Shown: in pieces, positions 48,862-59,565 of the stretch
Position numbering within the stretch: the first letter of the stretch is position 1
Layout: each line of letters starts with the position of its first letter
Assembly (NCBI GenBank): GCA_022842785.1
Contig: JALHOW010000001.1
Location: 496,001-560,000 of the forward strand
Source of the DNA: Hyphomicrobiaceae bacterium
Lineage (GTDB): Bacteria > Pseudomonadota > Alphaproteobacteria > Rhizobiales > Hyphomicrobiaceae
Length of the DNA stretch: 64,000 nt
Reading direction: 5' to 3'
Made by a program: the position numbers and the translations under genes
Notes under the pieces: generated by a model
Database searches by the model: none
Told to the model about the DNA's origin: nothing
What the model saw: the letters and a program-made list of their open reading frames with translations, nothing else

Positions 48862-50316
48862 ATGTCGATGAATGTGCTGCCGCCGCCCGACCGCGCGATC
48901 GTCGCGCGCCGCGACTCGATCGCGCGGGACTTGGCACGCCTCGTTGCATCGGGTGGCGTGATCGCTGACGAGGACGGCCGGCGCGCCTTCGAGACGGACG
49001 GGCTGACGGCCTATCGCTGCATGCCGCTCGCTGTCGTGCTGCCGCGCACGACGGAGGAGGTTTCGCGCGTGCTCAAGTACGCGCACGCCAACGGCATCAC
49101 CGTCATTCCGCGAGGCGCCGGCACATCGCTTTGCGGCGGTGCGCTGCCAGCGGAGGATGCCATCGTCGTCGGTGTCTCGCGCATGAACCGCGTCCTCGAC
49201 ATCGATCTCGAGAACCGTACGGCGCGCGTCGAGACGGGCATCACCAATCTCGGCATTTCAGGCGCTGTTCAGCCGCATGGCTTCTTCTATGCGCCCGATC
49301 CGTCGAGCCAGCTTGCCTGCACGCTTGCCGGCAACATCGCGATGAACTCCGGCGGCGCGCATTGCCTCAAGTACGGCGTGACGACCAACAACGTGCTCGG
49401 CGTGAAGATGGTGCTCGTCGACGGGCGTGTCGTCGAGATCGGCGGCGCGCATCTCGATGCCTCAGGCTATGACCTGCTCGGGCTGATCGTCGGCTCGGAA
49501 GGGCAGTTCGGCATTGTCACCGAGGCGACCGTGCGCATTCTGCGTGCGGCGGAGGCGGCGCGGCCCATGCTGCTTGGCTTCGAGTCGAGCGAGATCGCAG
49601 GGCGCTGCGTCTCAGCGATCATCGCATCAGGCATCATCCCCGTCGCCATCGAGTTCATGGACAAGCCCGCTATCCACGTCTGCGAGGCGTTCGCCAAGGC
49701 GGGCTATCCGCTCGATGCGGAGGCCCTGCTCATTGTCGAGGTGGAGGGCTCGGAGGAGGAGATTTCGACGCTGCTCGGGCGCATCGTCGACATTGCCAAA
49801 CCCTTCAGGCCCATGGCCATGCGCGTGAGCCAGAGCCCCGAAGAAAGTGCCGCTATCTGGCGCGGCCGCAAGTCGGCCTTTGGCGCGCTCGGTCGCATCT
49901 CCGACTACTTCTGCATGGACGGCACTATACCGCTCGGGCGCCTGCCCGAGGTGCTTACGCGCATTGGTGAGATCTGCGCGGGGCATGGCCTCAAGGTCGC
50001 GAACATCTTCCATGCCGGAGACGGCAACCTGCATCCGCTGATCCTGTTCAATGCGAATGATCCCGAGCAGGTCCATCGCGCCGAGGAGGCGGGCGCCGAC
50101 ATTCTCAAGCTCTGCGTGGAGGTTGGCGGATGCCTCACGGGTGAGCATGGTGTCGGCGTCGAGAAGCGTGATCTCATGACGAGCCAGTTCACGTCCGGCG
50201 AGCTTGCGCTGCAGATGCGGATCAAGACCGTGTTCGATCCGCAGTGGCTGCTCAATCCGCATAAGGTCTTCCCGCTCGAGAATCGCGAGATCGAGCATCA
50301 GGCCTGGGAGCATTGA
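48862..50316 (+). CDS. glcD: glycolate oxidase FAD-linked subunit
   Basis: VIPRGAGTSLCGGALPAEDAIVVGVSRMNRVLDIDLENRTARVETG; GLKVANIFHAGDGNLHPLILFN; GEHGVGVEKRDLM. Confidence 0.95.
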   Translation: MSMNVLPPPDRAIVARRDSIARDLARLVASGGVIADEDGRRAFETDGLTAYRCMPLAVVLPRTTEEVSRVLKYAHANGITVIPRGAGTSLCGGALPAEDAIVVGVSRMNRVLDIDLENRTARVETGITNLGISGAVQPHGFFYAPDPSSQLACTLAGNIAMNSGGAHCLKYGVTTNNVLGVKMVLVDGRVVEIGGAHLDASGYDLLGLIVGSEGQFGIVTEATVRILRAAEAARPMLLGFESSEIAGRCVSAIIASGIIPVAIEFMDKPAIHVCEAFAKAGYPLDAEALLIVEVEGSEEEISTLLGRIVDIAKPFRPMAMRVSQSPEESAAIWRGRKSAFGALGRISDYFCMDGTIPLGRLPEVLTRIGEICAGHGLKVANIFHAGDGNLHPLILFNANDPEQVHRAEEAGADILKLCVEVGGCLTGEHGVGVEKRDLMTSQFTSGELALQMRIKTVFDPQWLLNPHKVFPLENREIEHQAWEH

Positions 50317-50317
50317 T

Positions 50318-51535
50318 GTGAATAACGCCCGGCCAGGCAGCGAGCGCGAGCTTCAGCGCCTGATCATGGATGCCGCGCGCGCCGAGATGCCGGTGGAGGT
50401 CATCGGGTCCGGCACCAAGCGCAGCGTGGGGCGTCCGGTCAATTCGGGCCTCGCAATCTCGACGGCATCGCTTAGCGGCGTCACGCTCTACGAGCCGACG
50501 GAACTCGTCATGGGAGCACGCGCCGGTACACCGCTTGTGGATATCGAGCAGCGTCTCGCCGACAAGGGCCAGATGCTCGCCTTCGAGCCCATCGATCTCG
50601 GCCCCGTGCTCGGGGCGCCCGCGAACAGCGGCACGATCGGCGCAGTTTTCGCGACGAACTTCTCGGGCAGTCGTCGTGTGATTGCGGGTGGCGCGCGCGA
50701 TCATCTTCTCGGCATCGAGGCGATCACGGGCGCTGGGCAGACATTCCGCGGTGGTGGCCGCGTGATGAAGAACGTCACGGGCTACGACCTCTGTCGCGCC
50801 GTCTGCGGGAGTTGGGGCACACTCGCCGTCATGACCGGCGTGACGTTCAAGGTTCTGCCGCGGCCCGAGCGCACCGGTACGCTCGTCATTCTGGGCCTCG
50901 ACGACAGGTCGGGCGTGGAGGCGCTGTGCGCGGCACTCGGTACGCCATTCGAGGTTTCCGGCGCCGTGCATCTGCAGGCACCGTTCGCTGCGCGTTTGCG
51001 TCATGCGGGTCTCGCCGCCACTCAGAATGCCATCACGGCCGTGCGCATCGAGAATTTCGCGAGTTCACTGCGCTATCGCCTCGATCGCCTCAAAGATGCG
51101 CTCCGCGCCTTCGGTGAGATCCACGAGCTCGACGATGCGAACGCGCTCGACTTCTGGGGCGAGCTGCGTCAGCTCTCGCCGTTGCAGGGCAGCACCGCAC
51201 CGCTCTGGCGCCTCTCGACGGCGCCGCGATCAGGGCCTGCGGTCGTCGCCGCCATTACGCGCTATATGGAGTGCCGCGCGTGGTACGACTGGTCGGGCGG
51301 GCTCGTCTGGGTCGAGGTGCTCGATACGGCCGATGCTGGCGCCGCCGATATCCGCCGGGTGATCGCTCATCATGGCGGTCATGCGACGCTGATCCGTGCC
51401 GCACCTGCCGTGCGCGCGTCGATCGACGTCTTCCAGCCGCTCGAACCCGACCTCGCCGCGATCACGCGCGGCATCAAGGCCGTTTTCGATCCGAAGGACA
51501 TCCTCAACCGCGGGCGTCTGCTCGCCGATCTCTAG
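50318..51535 (+). CDS. glcE: glycolate oxidase FAD-binding subunit (GTG start)
   Basis: GSGTKRSVGRPVNSGLAISTASLSGVTLYEPTELVMGARAGTPLVDIEQRL; GGGRVMKNVTGYDLCRAVCGSWGTLAVMTGVTFKVLP. Confidence 0.94.
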   Translation: MNNARPGSERELQRLIMDAARAEMPVEVIGSGTKRSVGRPVNSGLAISTASLSGVTLYEPTELVMGARAGTPLVDIEQRLADKGQMLAFEPIDLGPVLGAPANSGTIGAVFATNFSGSRRVIAGGARDHLLGIEAITGAGQTFRGGGRVMKNVTGYDLCRAVCGSWGTLAVMTGVTFKVLPRPERTGTLVILGLDDRSGVEALCAALGTPFEVSGAVHLQAPFAARLRHAGLAATQNAITAVRIENFASSLRYRLDRLKDALRAFGEIHELDDANALDFWGELRQLSPLQGSTAPLWRLSTAPRSGPAVVAAITRYMECRAWYDWSGGLVWVEVLDTADAGAADIRRVIAHHGGHATLIRAAPAVRASIDVFQPLEPDLAAITRGIKAVFDPKDILNRGRLLADL

Positions 51536-51548
51536 GTACCGCTCGACC

Positions 51549-52892
51549 ATGCAAACGAATTTCACGGCCGAGCAGCTTCAGGATCCGCGCATCGCGGAAG
51601 CCGACAGCATTCTCAAGCGCTGCGTGCACTGCGGCCTCTGCACGGCGACGTGCTCGACGTACGTGATGCTGGGGGACGAGCGCGACTCGCCGCGCGGCCG
51701 CATCTATCTCATGAAGGATATGTTCGAGCGCGATCGCGACGCGAGCCCCGAGGTTCAGTTCCACGTCGATCGCTGTCTTTCCTGCCTCTCGTGCATGACG
51801 ACCTGCCCCGGTGGCGTCGACTACATGCACCTCGTCGATCTCGCCCGCTCACATATCGAGGAGACCGGCAAGCGCACGTTGAAGGAGCGCCTCGTGCGGG
51901 GGCTGCTCGCGCGCCTGATCCCCTATCCGGAGCGCTTCCGGAAGGCACTCGCCTTTGCCCCGCTCGGTCGACCGTTTATGGGGCTCATGAAGCGCGTTGG
52001 TTTGCCGGAAGTCGCGGCCATGCTTGCGCTGGCGCCACGCGAGCGTGTGCCCGAGGCGCGCTTCGGCGGTCCTGGAACGGCGGCGACGAGCGACAAGCGC
52101 CTGAAGCGCGTGCTGCTGCTCGCGGGGTGCGCGCAGCAGGTCCTGCGCCCCGAAATCAACGATGCCACGATCCGCCTGCTCGCACGCAATGGCGTTGACG
52201 TGATCGTGCCCGCGGGCGCCGGCTGCTGCGGTGCGCTCGTCCATCATATGGGCCGCGAGGCCGAGGCTGTCGCGCAGGCCAAGCAGAATGTCGATGCGTG
52301 GTGGAAGGTCATCGAGCGCGAGCCTGTCGACGCGATCATCATCAACGCTTCAGGCTGCGGCACCACGGTGAAGGATTACGGCCATCTGCTGCGCTTCGAG
52401 CCCGACTATGCCGAGAAGGCGGCGAAGCTCGCAGGGCTGGCCGTCGATATCACCGAGTTCCTGACGCGCTTCGATCTCGGCGCGCCGCACCGCTGGTCGA
52501 GCTTGCGGGTTGCCTACCATTCCGCCTGCTCCATGCAACACGGCCAGCGCATCACCGCCGAGCCGAAGACGCTGCTGAAGAAGGCGGGCTTCACCGTGCT
52601 CGAGCCACCCGAGGGGCACATCTGCTGTGGTTCGGCCGGCGTCTACAACATTCTGCAGCCTGCGCTTGCCGACGAACTGCGTCTGCGCAAGGTCGCGAAT
52701 ATCGAAAGCGTGCGGCCGGATCTCGTGGCCGCCGGCAATCTCGGCTGCATCACCCAGATCGGGCTCGGGACACCCCTGCCCATTGTGCATACGGTCGAAT
52801 TGCTCGACTGGGCTTATGGTGGGCCTGTCCCGCGTGGACTCGAGAGCTTCAAGGGCTTCGTGTCGGATGTGCCGGGGTTCGTGGCGGCGTAG
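51549..52892 (+). CDS. glcF: glycolate oxidase iron-sulfur subunit
   Basis: KRCVHCGLCTATCSTYVMLGDERDSPRGRIYLMK; DRCLSCLSCMTTCPGGVDYMHLV; HSACSMQHGQ. Confidence 0.96.
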   Translation: MQTNFTAEQLQDPRIAEADSILKRCVHCGLCTATCSTYVMLGDERDSPRGRIYLMKDMFERDRDASPEVQFHVDRCLSCLSCMTTCPGGVDYMHLVDLARSHIEETGKRTLKERLVRGLLARLIPYPERFRKALAFAPLGRPFMGLMKRVGLPEVAAMLALAPRERVPEARFGGPGTAATSDKRLKRVLLLAGCAQQVLRPEINDATIRLLARNGVDVIVPAGAGCCGALVHHMGREAEAVAQAKQNVDAWWKVIEREPVDAIIINASGCGTTVKDYGHLLRFEPDYAEKAAKLAGLAVDITEFLTRFDLGAPHRWSSLRVAYHSACSMQHGQRITAEPKTLLKKAGFTVLEPPEGHICCGSAGVYNILQPALADELRLRKVANIESVRPDLVAAGNLGCITQIGLGTPLPIVHTVELLDWAYGGPVPRGLESFKGFVSDVPGFVAA

Positions 52893-53117
52893 TGGATCGC
52901 GCCTTTGGCGCGAGCAGGGCCTCAGCCCTGCACCCGATCGGGGGACACCCCCGAACCCCCGTCTTTTATGACTTGGAGCGCGCGGCAAACGCAACAGATC
53001 CCCTCTCCCCGCTCTTCGCGGGGAGAGGGTTAGGGTGAGGGGCGGCGGCAGACACAAACGTCGCGCAAGCTCCCGCCCCTCATCCTAACCTTCTCCCCGT
53101 AAGGACGGGGAGAAGGG
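52893..53117. repeat. composite intergenic repeat, second locus: hairpin module plus two inverted CTCTCCCCG hairpins
   Basis: gcacccgatcgggggacacccccgaacccccgtcttttatgacttggagcgcgcggcaaacgc matches the arms at 24703-24946; ggggagagggttagggtgagggg inverted against cccctcatcctaaccttctcccc. Confidence 0.88.
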
Positions 53118-53121
53118 ATTC

Positions 53122-54219
<1,098 letters not shown>

Positions 54220-54327
54220 CTAAAGCCGCCCTGTTGCAAGCGAAAAGGCACCGTCCGGCGCGCGGCACTGGCCCGCATCCGGCAGTTTACCAGAAAGACG
54301 CCGATCCGTGCGCGGCTTGTTTGGCCG

Positions 54328-54726
54328 TCAGCGCTTGATGAAATAGCCGATCGCGGCGCCGATCAGGGGCCACCACAGCACCTCGATGCGCGGCACGACT
54401 TGGGCCACGGCCTGCATGACGGGCGCTACGAACGTGAGCGCCGCAAGGATGAGCGCCAGGACGATGGATACGGTCAGGGTCCCGGCGCCGGGCGTGCGCA
54501 CGCCCTTGAGCACGATCGAGCCGATGAAGCCGATCACGAACACGATGATCGCGAACAGCAGTGCCCAGACGAAGATCTCGACGTTGTGGCCGCCGAATTG
54601 CGGAATGGCCGGCAGATAGCGCTTCAGATAGGGAGCAATTGTCCAGGCGCCGCCGATCTGGAGAATGATGAGGATGATGTATCCCAGCATGCCGCTTTCC
54701 CCTTGATTGGGCTCGATGGCCCACAC
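54328..54726 (-). CDS. hypothetical integral membrane protein
   Basis: MLGYIILIILQIGGAWTIAPYLKRYLPAIPQFGGHNVEIFVWALLFAIIVFVIGFIGSIVLKG...; start may be internal, about 54691. Confidence 0.75.
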   Translation of the reverse strand: MWAIEPNQGESGMLGYIILIILQIGGAWTIAPYLKRYLPAIPQFGGHNVEIFVWALLFAIIVFVIGFIGSIVLKGVRTPGAGTLTVSIVLALILAALTFVAPVMQAVAQVVPRIEVLWWPLIGAAIGYFIKR

Positions 54727-54922
54727 TCCCGGTGATCTGGCCTCCGATGGTCCGGGCCGCGGACCTCGCCGCTGGCGCTCAACGCTTCGGGCGACGCTAA
54801 GGTTGCCTCTCTAGCAGCCTGCTGACGATCGCGCGAGTGGGGCTGAGCGATCGCTTGTGCAGTGTGGCGCCGAAGGCGCGGAAGCCTGGCAGGGGCGGGA
54901 GGCTTCGCGGCGCAAAAACGCA

Positions 54923-54956
54923 GAAAGGCTGGAGCAAGCGGCTGCTCCAGCCTTTC
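54923..54956. terminator. 14-bp perfect stem-loop in a gene-poor gap
   Basis: GAAAGGCTGGAGCA-agcggc-TGCTCCAGCCTTTC. Confidence 0.6.
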
Positions 54957-55373
54957 CATGCGGATGTGTGGACTACGGAACGCGGGGCAGCAGAACGATG
55001 CTCAGTCGCTCGACTGCCTCGACGCCCAACGCCGTCCTATGACGCTTACGATGTGAACACTACGGTTCGACGGCTCTTAGAGAGTTGCTCTCGCGAGCCC
55101 AAACCACGGACGCGAGCGGGCATTCGACCGCTCGCTGGTCCCTGCAGCGTTGTCACGATGTGTCCTGAAATACGAACTCGGCTCACGGGCCAATTGGGCC
55201 ACGCAGGCGCACCATCAGGCACATCACCTAACGCCACGCTTTTCGGAGTGCGCACGTTGCAGTGCCCACCCTCGTGAATTGCGCGACGGAAGAATCACAC
55301 GCAGTACTGCATGTTCATAATCCGCGCGCGTTCGGCTTGTCACGAACAGAGTGCGTGGCCTGCCGGAGCCGCT

Positions 55374-57323
55374 TCAGCGACCGCCGCGATTGAGGCGGTC
55401 GCGAAGGTTCCTCAGCGCATTTGACGCCTGAGGCGAGGGCGCGGCGGCCGGCGGCATCTGCCCATATCCCGCAGGCTCGGCGACTCGGGGACGGTGCTGA
55501 GGGTTGTCCTGCGCGGCCGGTGACGGATTGTAGCGGCGACCAGCATCCGCGGGCGCGGGCGCCGCGACGGGAGCAGGGCTGCGCGGCTGAGGCGCGCCCT
55601 CGGGCCCGTTGGTGAGGCCCATGGCATCGGCGAAGAGCGCCGTCTGGCTGGTTTCGGTCGAGGGCGATCCGCTGTTCGAGAGGCGCCACTTCTCCACGAT
55701 CTGCTCGAGGAAGCTGCTGTCGGTGCTCGCCTGCTGCCACATGGTAGTGAACATGGCCGAGGAGCTACGCGGCATGGCGTGCTTCGGGAGGTCGTCGAAC
55801 TTGATCCGGACCGGCAGCGTCACGCCGTCGCCGAAGGCAATGGCCTCGCGCTGGCCGAGCGCGGAGAGGAACTCGAGCAGTCCCGAGCCCGTATCCGAGA
55901 TGGCCGACTTCACGATCTCCTGGTCGCGGTCGTTCGACATGCGGAGCGCGAACACCGTATTGCACTGGGAGAGGATCGTCGGGTCGATTTCCGCGGGGCG
56001 CTGGGTCACGATGCAAAGCGAGGCACCGTACTTGCGGCCTTCCTTGGCGATCTTGGCAATGGCGCGCTTGCACGGCTCGAAGCCGAGCGATGGATTGGCC
56101 GGCACGTAACGGTGCGCTTCTTCGCACACGATGGTCACCGGCACTTTGCCTTCGCCCCAGAGAGCAAAATCGAAAGTCATGCGGCAGAGCACCGAGACGA
56201 CCACGTTCACGATTTCGGTCGGCAGGCCCGTCAGCTCGAGGATGGTGATCGGCTTGCCCTCGACGGGCACGCGGAAGATGCGCCCGAGGATCTGCGCCAT
56301 GCCGTCATAGACGGTGAGCGACCCGAACATGAAGGAATAGCGCGGGTCGAGCGACAGCGTCTCGATGCGCGTCTTCAGGTTGCGGTAGGGGGCGATGTCG
56401 CGCTTGTTCTCGAGCTTGCCCATGCGCTCGTCGATGAGCGAGGTGAGGTCCGAGAGGCGATAGGGGACGGGCGTGTCGACCGTGAAGCGGCCGGCATCGA
56501 GGCGTGTGCGCGCAGCCTGGCCTTCCTTGCTGCGGCCGGAATTGTAGCGGCTCTTGGCGACGGGAATGAGCTCCTGGAGGATCTCGACCTCGTGCTTGCG
56601 CTCGGAGGGATCGCCGATCAGAACCTCGACGAGCTCCTCGAAGGTGAGGAGCCAGAACGGGAGCTGCATGTTGCGGGGTGAGATGACCTCACCCCACTCG
56701 GGGAATGCCGTCGCGTACTCGTTGTGCGGATCGAGCAGCACGATATGAGCTTGCGGGTTCTTCTCCAGAATGGAGCGCAAGAGCAACGCGGTGGTGCAGG
56801 ACTTGCCGGTGCCGGTGGTGCCGAGTACGGCGAAGTGCTTACCCAGCAGGTCGTCGACGCGCACCATGGCTGGAATGGTATTGTCCTGCCGCAGAGTGCC
56901 AACGCGAACCGAGCGCTCGATATCGCCGCAGAAGGCCAGGTGAAGCTCGCTCTTCGAAGCCACACGCACGCGATCGCCGAGGCCCGGATAGACGCTCACG
57001 CCGCGATTGAAGCTCGCAGCCGCGCCATCGGGGCCACGCCTGAGTTCGCCGACAAGGCCGAGTTCGGCGATCCTGATCTCGTTCTCACCCTCGCGCTGGG
57101 CCGGCACTGGCACGCTGAGCGCGGAGACGATCGCGAGCACGATGGTCTCGGTGGTCTCGATGGCGAGCAGCGTACCCATGTCCGGGCGCGCCGATGCATC
57201 GCGTGAGCGGCCGTCGGTATCCAGGAGGACAATCGACTTCGCGCCGGTGACCGACACGATGCGACCGATCGAGCCATCCGAGGCCAGTGCGGTTTGCTCT
57301 GTGATTTGGGACATCAGGGCCAT
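55374..57323 (-). CDS. HerA/DUF87-type ATPase with Pro/Ala-rich C-terminal tail
   Basis: HFAVLGTTGTGKSCTTALLLRSILEKNPQAHIVLLDPHNEYATAFPEW; VPVTIVCEEAHRYVP; SLCIVTQRPAEIDPTILSQCNTVFALRMSNDRDQEIVKSA. Confidence 0.92.
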   Translation of the reverse strand: MALMSQITEQTALASDGSIGRIVSVTGAKSIVLLDTDGRSRDASARPDMGTLLAIETTETIVLAIVSALSVPVPAQREGENEIRIAELGLVGELRRGPDGAAASFNRGVSVYPGLGDRVRVASKSELHLAFCGDIERSVRVGTLRQDNTIPAMVRVDDLLGKHFAVLGTTGTGKSCTTALLLRSILEKNPQAHIVLLDPHNEYATAFPEWGEVISPRNMQLPFWLLTFEELVEVLIGDPSERKHEVEILQELIPVAKSRYNSGRSKEGQAARTRLDAGRFTVDTPVPYRLSDLTSLIDERMGKLENKRDIAPYRNLKTRIETLSLDPRYSFMFGSLTVYDGMAQILGRIFRVPVEGKPITILELTGLPTEIVNVVVSVLCRMTFDFALWGEGKVPVTIVCEEAHRYVPANPSLGFEPCKRAIAKIAKEGRKYGASLCIVTQRPAEIDPTILSQCNTVFALRMSNDRDQEIVKSAISDTGSGLLEFLSALGQREAIAFGDGVTLPVRIKFDDLPKHAMPRSSSAMFTTMWQQASTDSSFLEQIVEKWRLSNSGSPSTETSQTALFADAMGLTNGPEGAPQPRSPAPVAAPAPADAGRRYNPSPAAQDNPQHRPRVAEPAGYGQMPPAAAPSPQASNALRNLRDRLNRGGR

Positions 57324-57393
57324 CGGATTTGCCTCGGCTGGTCTCGGCGGGTGGAGTGGTGGTCGGTTCGGTCTTGCTTCTGTCGTGTCGGCG

Positions 57394-58260
57394 TCAGTAA
57401 GGGTCGAGCATGAGCGGCCGGGTCGGCAGGTTGACCGTCACTTCGGTTCCTTGGCCCTTCGTGCTGCGGATCTGGATCGCGCCGCCATGGAGGTCCACGA
57501 GGGCCTTGGCGATCGGAAGCCCGAGGCCGGAGCCTTCGCGCCAGCGCGTGCGGCTGGCGTCGGCTTGTCCGAAAGGCGCAAGAGCAACGCGGATCTCTTC
57601 CTCGCTCATGCCGACGCCGGTATCGCGCACGGTCACGACAATGTCGCCGTTCGGCGCATTCACGGCGTTCACCTCGATGGTGCCGCCGGGTGGCGTGAAC
57701 TTGATCGCGTTACCGACCAAGTTGGTGAAGGTCTGACGCAGCTTCTGTTCTTCGCCCTGGATGATCGGCAGGTCGGGGGCGATGCTGCAATTCAGATGCA
57801 GGCCGTGATCTTTCATGGCCTTCTCGAAATTCGCGAGCGTGTCTTCCACCGCATCGGCGACCTGGACGTCGGTGGGATCGAGCATGAAGCTGCCGCTGTG
57901 CAGCTTCGAGATATCGAGGATGTTGTTGATCACCGTGAGCAGGTGCGTGGCGGCGTCCTGCACGAGGCGGGCGTACTCGACGATGTCTTCATCCGTGAGC
58001 TTGCGGTGCTCGTGTTCGGTCAGCAGCTTGGAGAAACCGAGCACGGAATTGAGCGGCGTGCGCAGCTCATGGCTCATGTTCGAAATGAACTCGGACTTGA
58101 TCTTGTTGGCGAGCTGCGCTTCGAGTTTGGCTGAGCGCTCGGCCTCACGGGTACGCTGACGCAGCACCGCCTCACTGAGGCTGATGGCGTAGCTTCCCAT
58201 CAGGGAACTGCCCTGGCCCACTCCAATTACCGCGTTCAGCATCGCGGGCGCATCCCTCAC
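57394..58260 (-). CDS. histidine kinase (HisKA-HATPase) with no recognised sensor domain
   Basis: FISNMSHELRTPLNSVLGFSKLL; LRQTFTNLVGNAIKFTPPGGTIEV; VRDTGVGMSEEEIRVALAPFGQ; GSGLGLPIAKALVDLHGG. Confidence 0.93.
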   Translation of the reverse strand: MRDAPAMLNAVIGVGQGSSLMGSYAISLSEAVLRQRTREAERSAKLEAQLANKIKSEFISNMSHELRTPLNSVLGFSKLLTEHEHRKLTDEDIVEYARLVQDAATHLLTVINNILDISKLHSGSFMLDPTDVQVADAVEDTLANFEKAMKDHGLHLNCSIAPDLPIIQGEEQKLRQTFTNLVGNAIKFTPPGGTIEVNAVNAPNGDIVVTVRDTGVGMSEEEIRVALAPFGQADASRTRWREGSGLGLPIAKALVDLHGGAIQIRSTKGQGTEVTVNLPTRPLMLDPY

Positions 58261-58461
58261 TGATCAATGAATGGAACAACAATAGGCCTCAGAGCATAAG
58301 CATCGGTTAATCTGCCCGGATCCGCCCCGGGGCGTGGTTCCGCGGCTCGTGCCCGCACACTATATGTGCTAAGTAATCAGGCAGATCGGGCGCCTGGCTG
58401 GTTTCAATGGCGTCCCTACAACGCATGGCTCGACCGGCATCGGGTGGGCCTAGGAGCGGCA

Positions 58462-59490
58462 ATGTCCCCTGAGCACGTGGAACGTCCAGTTGGAAGCGAG
58501 CTGATCGACCCCTTCGGGCGTCATGTCAGCTACCTCCGCGTGTCGGTGACCGACCGTTGCGACTTCCGCTGCGTCTACTGCATGTCCGAGCACATGACGT
58601 TCCTGCCCAAGCGGGACCTCCTGACGCTCGAGGAGCTTGATCGGCTCTGCTCGGCCTTCGTCGACCGGGGCGTGCGCAAGCTTCGGATCACCGGCGGCGA
58701 GCCCCTGGTGCGCAAGAACATCCTCTGGCTGTTCGAAGCGTTGTCGCGACACCTCAAGAGTGGCGCGCTCGAGGAACTGACCCTCACTACAAACGGCAGC
58801 CAGTTGCCCAAGTACGCCCAGGCGCTTGCGGACTGCGGCGTTCGCCGGATCAACGTCTCGCTCGACACGCTCGACCCGGAAACCTTCCGCCGCATCACAC
58901 GATGGGGCGATTTCGCCAATGTCATGCAGGGGCTCGAAGCGGCGGAGAAGGCGGGCCTCGCGGTCAAGATCAACGCGGTGGCCCTGAAAGGGGTCAACGA
59001 ACACGAGATCACCGAACTCGTGCGCTTCGCCCATGGCCGTGGTGCCGACCTCACGCTGATCGAGACCATGCCCCTCGGCGATATCGATGGGGACCGGACC
59101 GACCAGTACCTGCCGTTGTCGATCGTCCGCGCCCGGCTGATGGACACGCTCACCCTGCGCGACATTCCTTACCGCACGGGTGGGCCTGCGCGGTACGTGG
59201 AGGTTCAGGAGACGGGCGGACGGCTTGGGTTCATCACGCCCATGACCCACAACTTCTGCGAGAGCTGCAACCGCGTGCGTCTGACCTGCACGGGCACGCT
59301 CTATATGTGCCTCGGCCAGGAGGATGCTGCGGACCTCAGGGGTCCACTCCGGGCATCAACCGACAATGCGCTTCTGCACGCGGCCATCGACGAGGCCATT
59401 TCGCGCAAACCTAAAGGTCACGACTTCGTGATCGACCGGCGCAGCAAGAGGCCGGCCGTTCAGCGGCACATGAGTGTGACTGGGGGCTAA
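58462..59490 (+). CDS. moaA: GTP 3',8-cyclase (radical SAM)
   Basis: [79 protein letters not shown]-terminal GG. Confidence 0.97.
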   Translation: MSPEHVERPVGSELIDPFGRHVSYLRVSVTDRCDFRCVYCMSEHMTFLPKRDLLTLEELDRLCSAFVDRGVRKLRITGGEPLVRKNILWLFEALSRHLKSGALEELTLTTNGSQLPKYAQALADCGVRRINVSLDTLDPETFRRITRWGDFANVMQGLEAAEKAGLAVKINAVALKGVNEHEITELVRFAHGRGADLTLIETMPLGDIDGDRTDQYLPLSIVRARLMDTLTLRDIPYRTGGPARYVEVQETGGRLGFITPMTHNFCESCNRVRLTCTGTLYMCLGQEDAADLRGPLRASTDNALLHAAIDEAISRKPKGHDFVIDRRSKRPAVQRHMSVTGG

Positions 59491-59565
59491 GCCGGCCTCG
59501 TTACATAGACAAGCAGGCTGTGCCTTGCGGCACGAAAGGGGCTGCCGCGCAGGCGGCGCCGAGGA

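Noticed and set aside
54837-55277. 146-aa ORF in the gap before HerA
   Set aside because: No family motif, odd composition, and it spans a strong hairpin; more likely non-coding.
58261-58461. Possible molybdenum-cofactor riboswitch before moaA
   Set aside because: I could not recognise the conserved Moco-RNA core in this leader.
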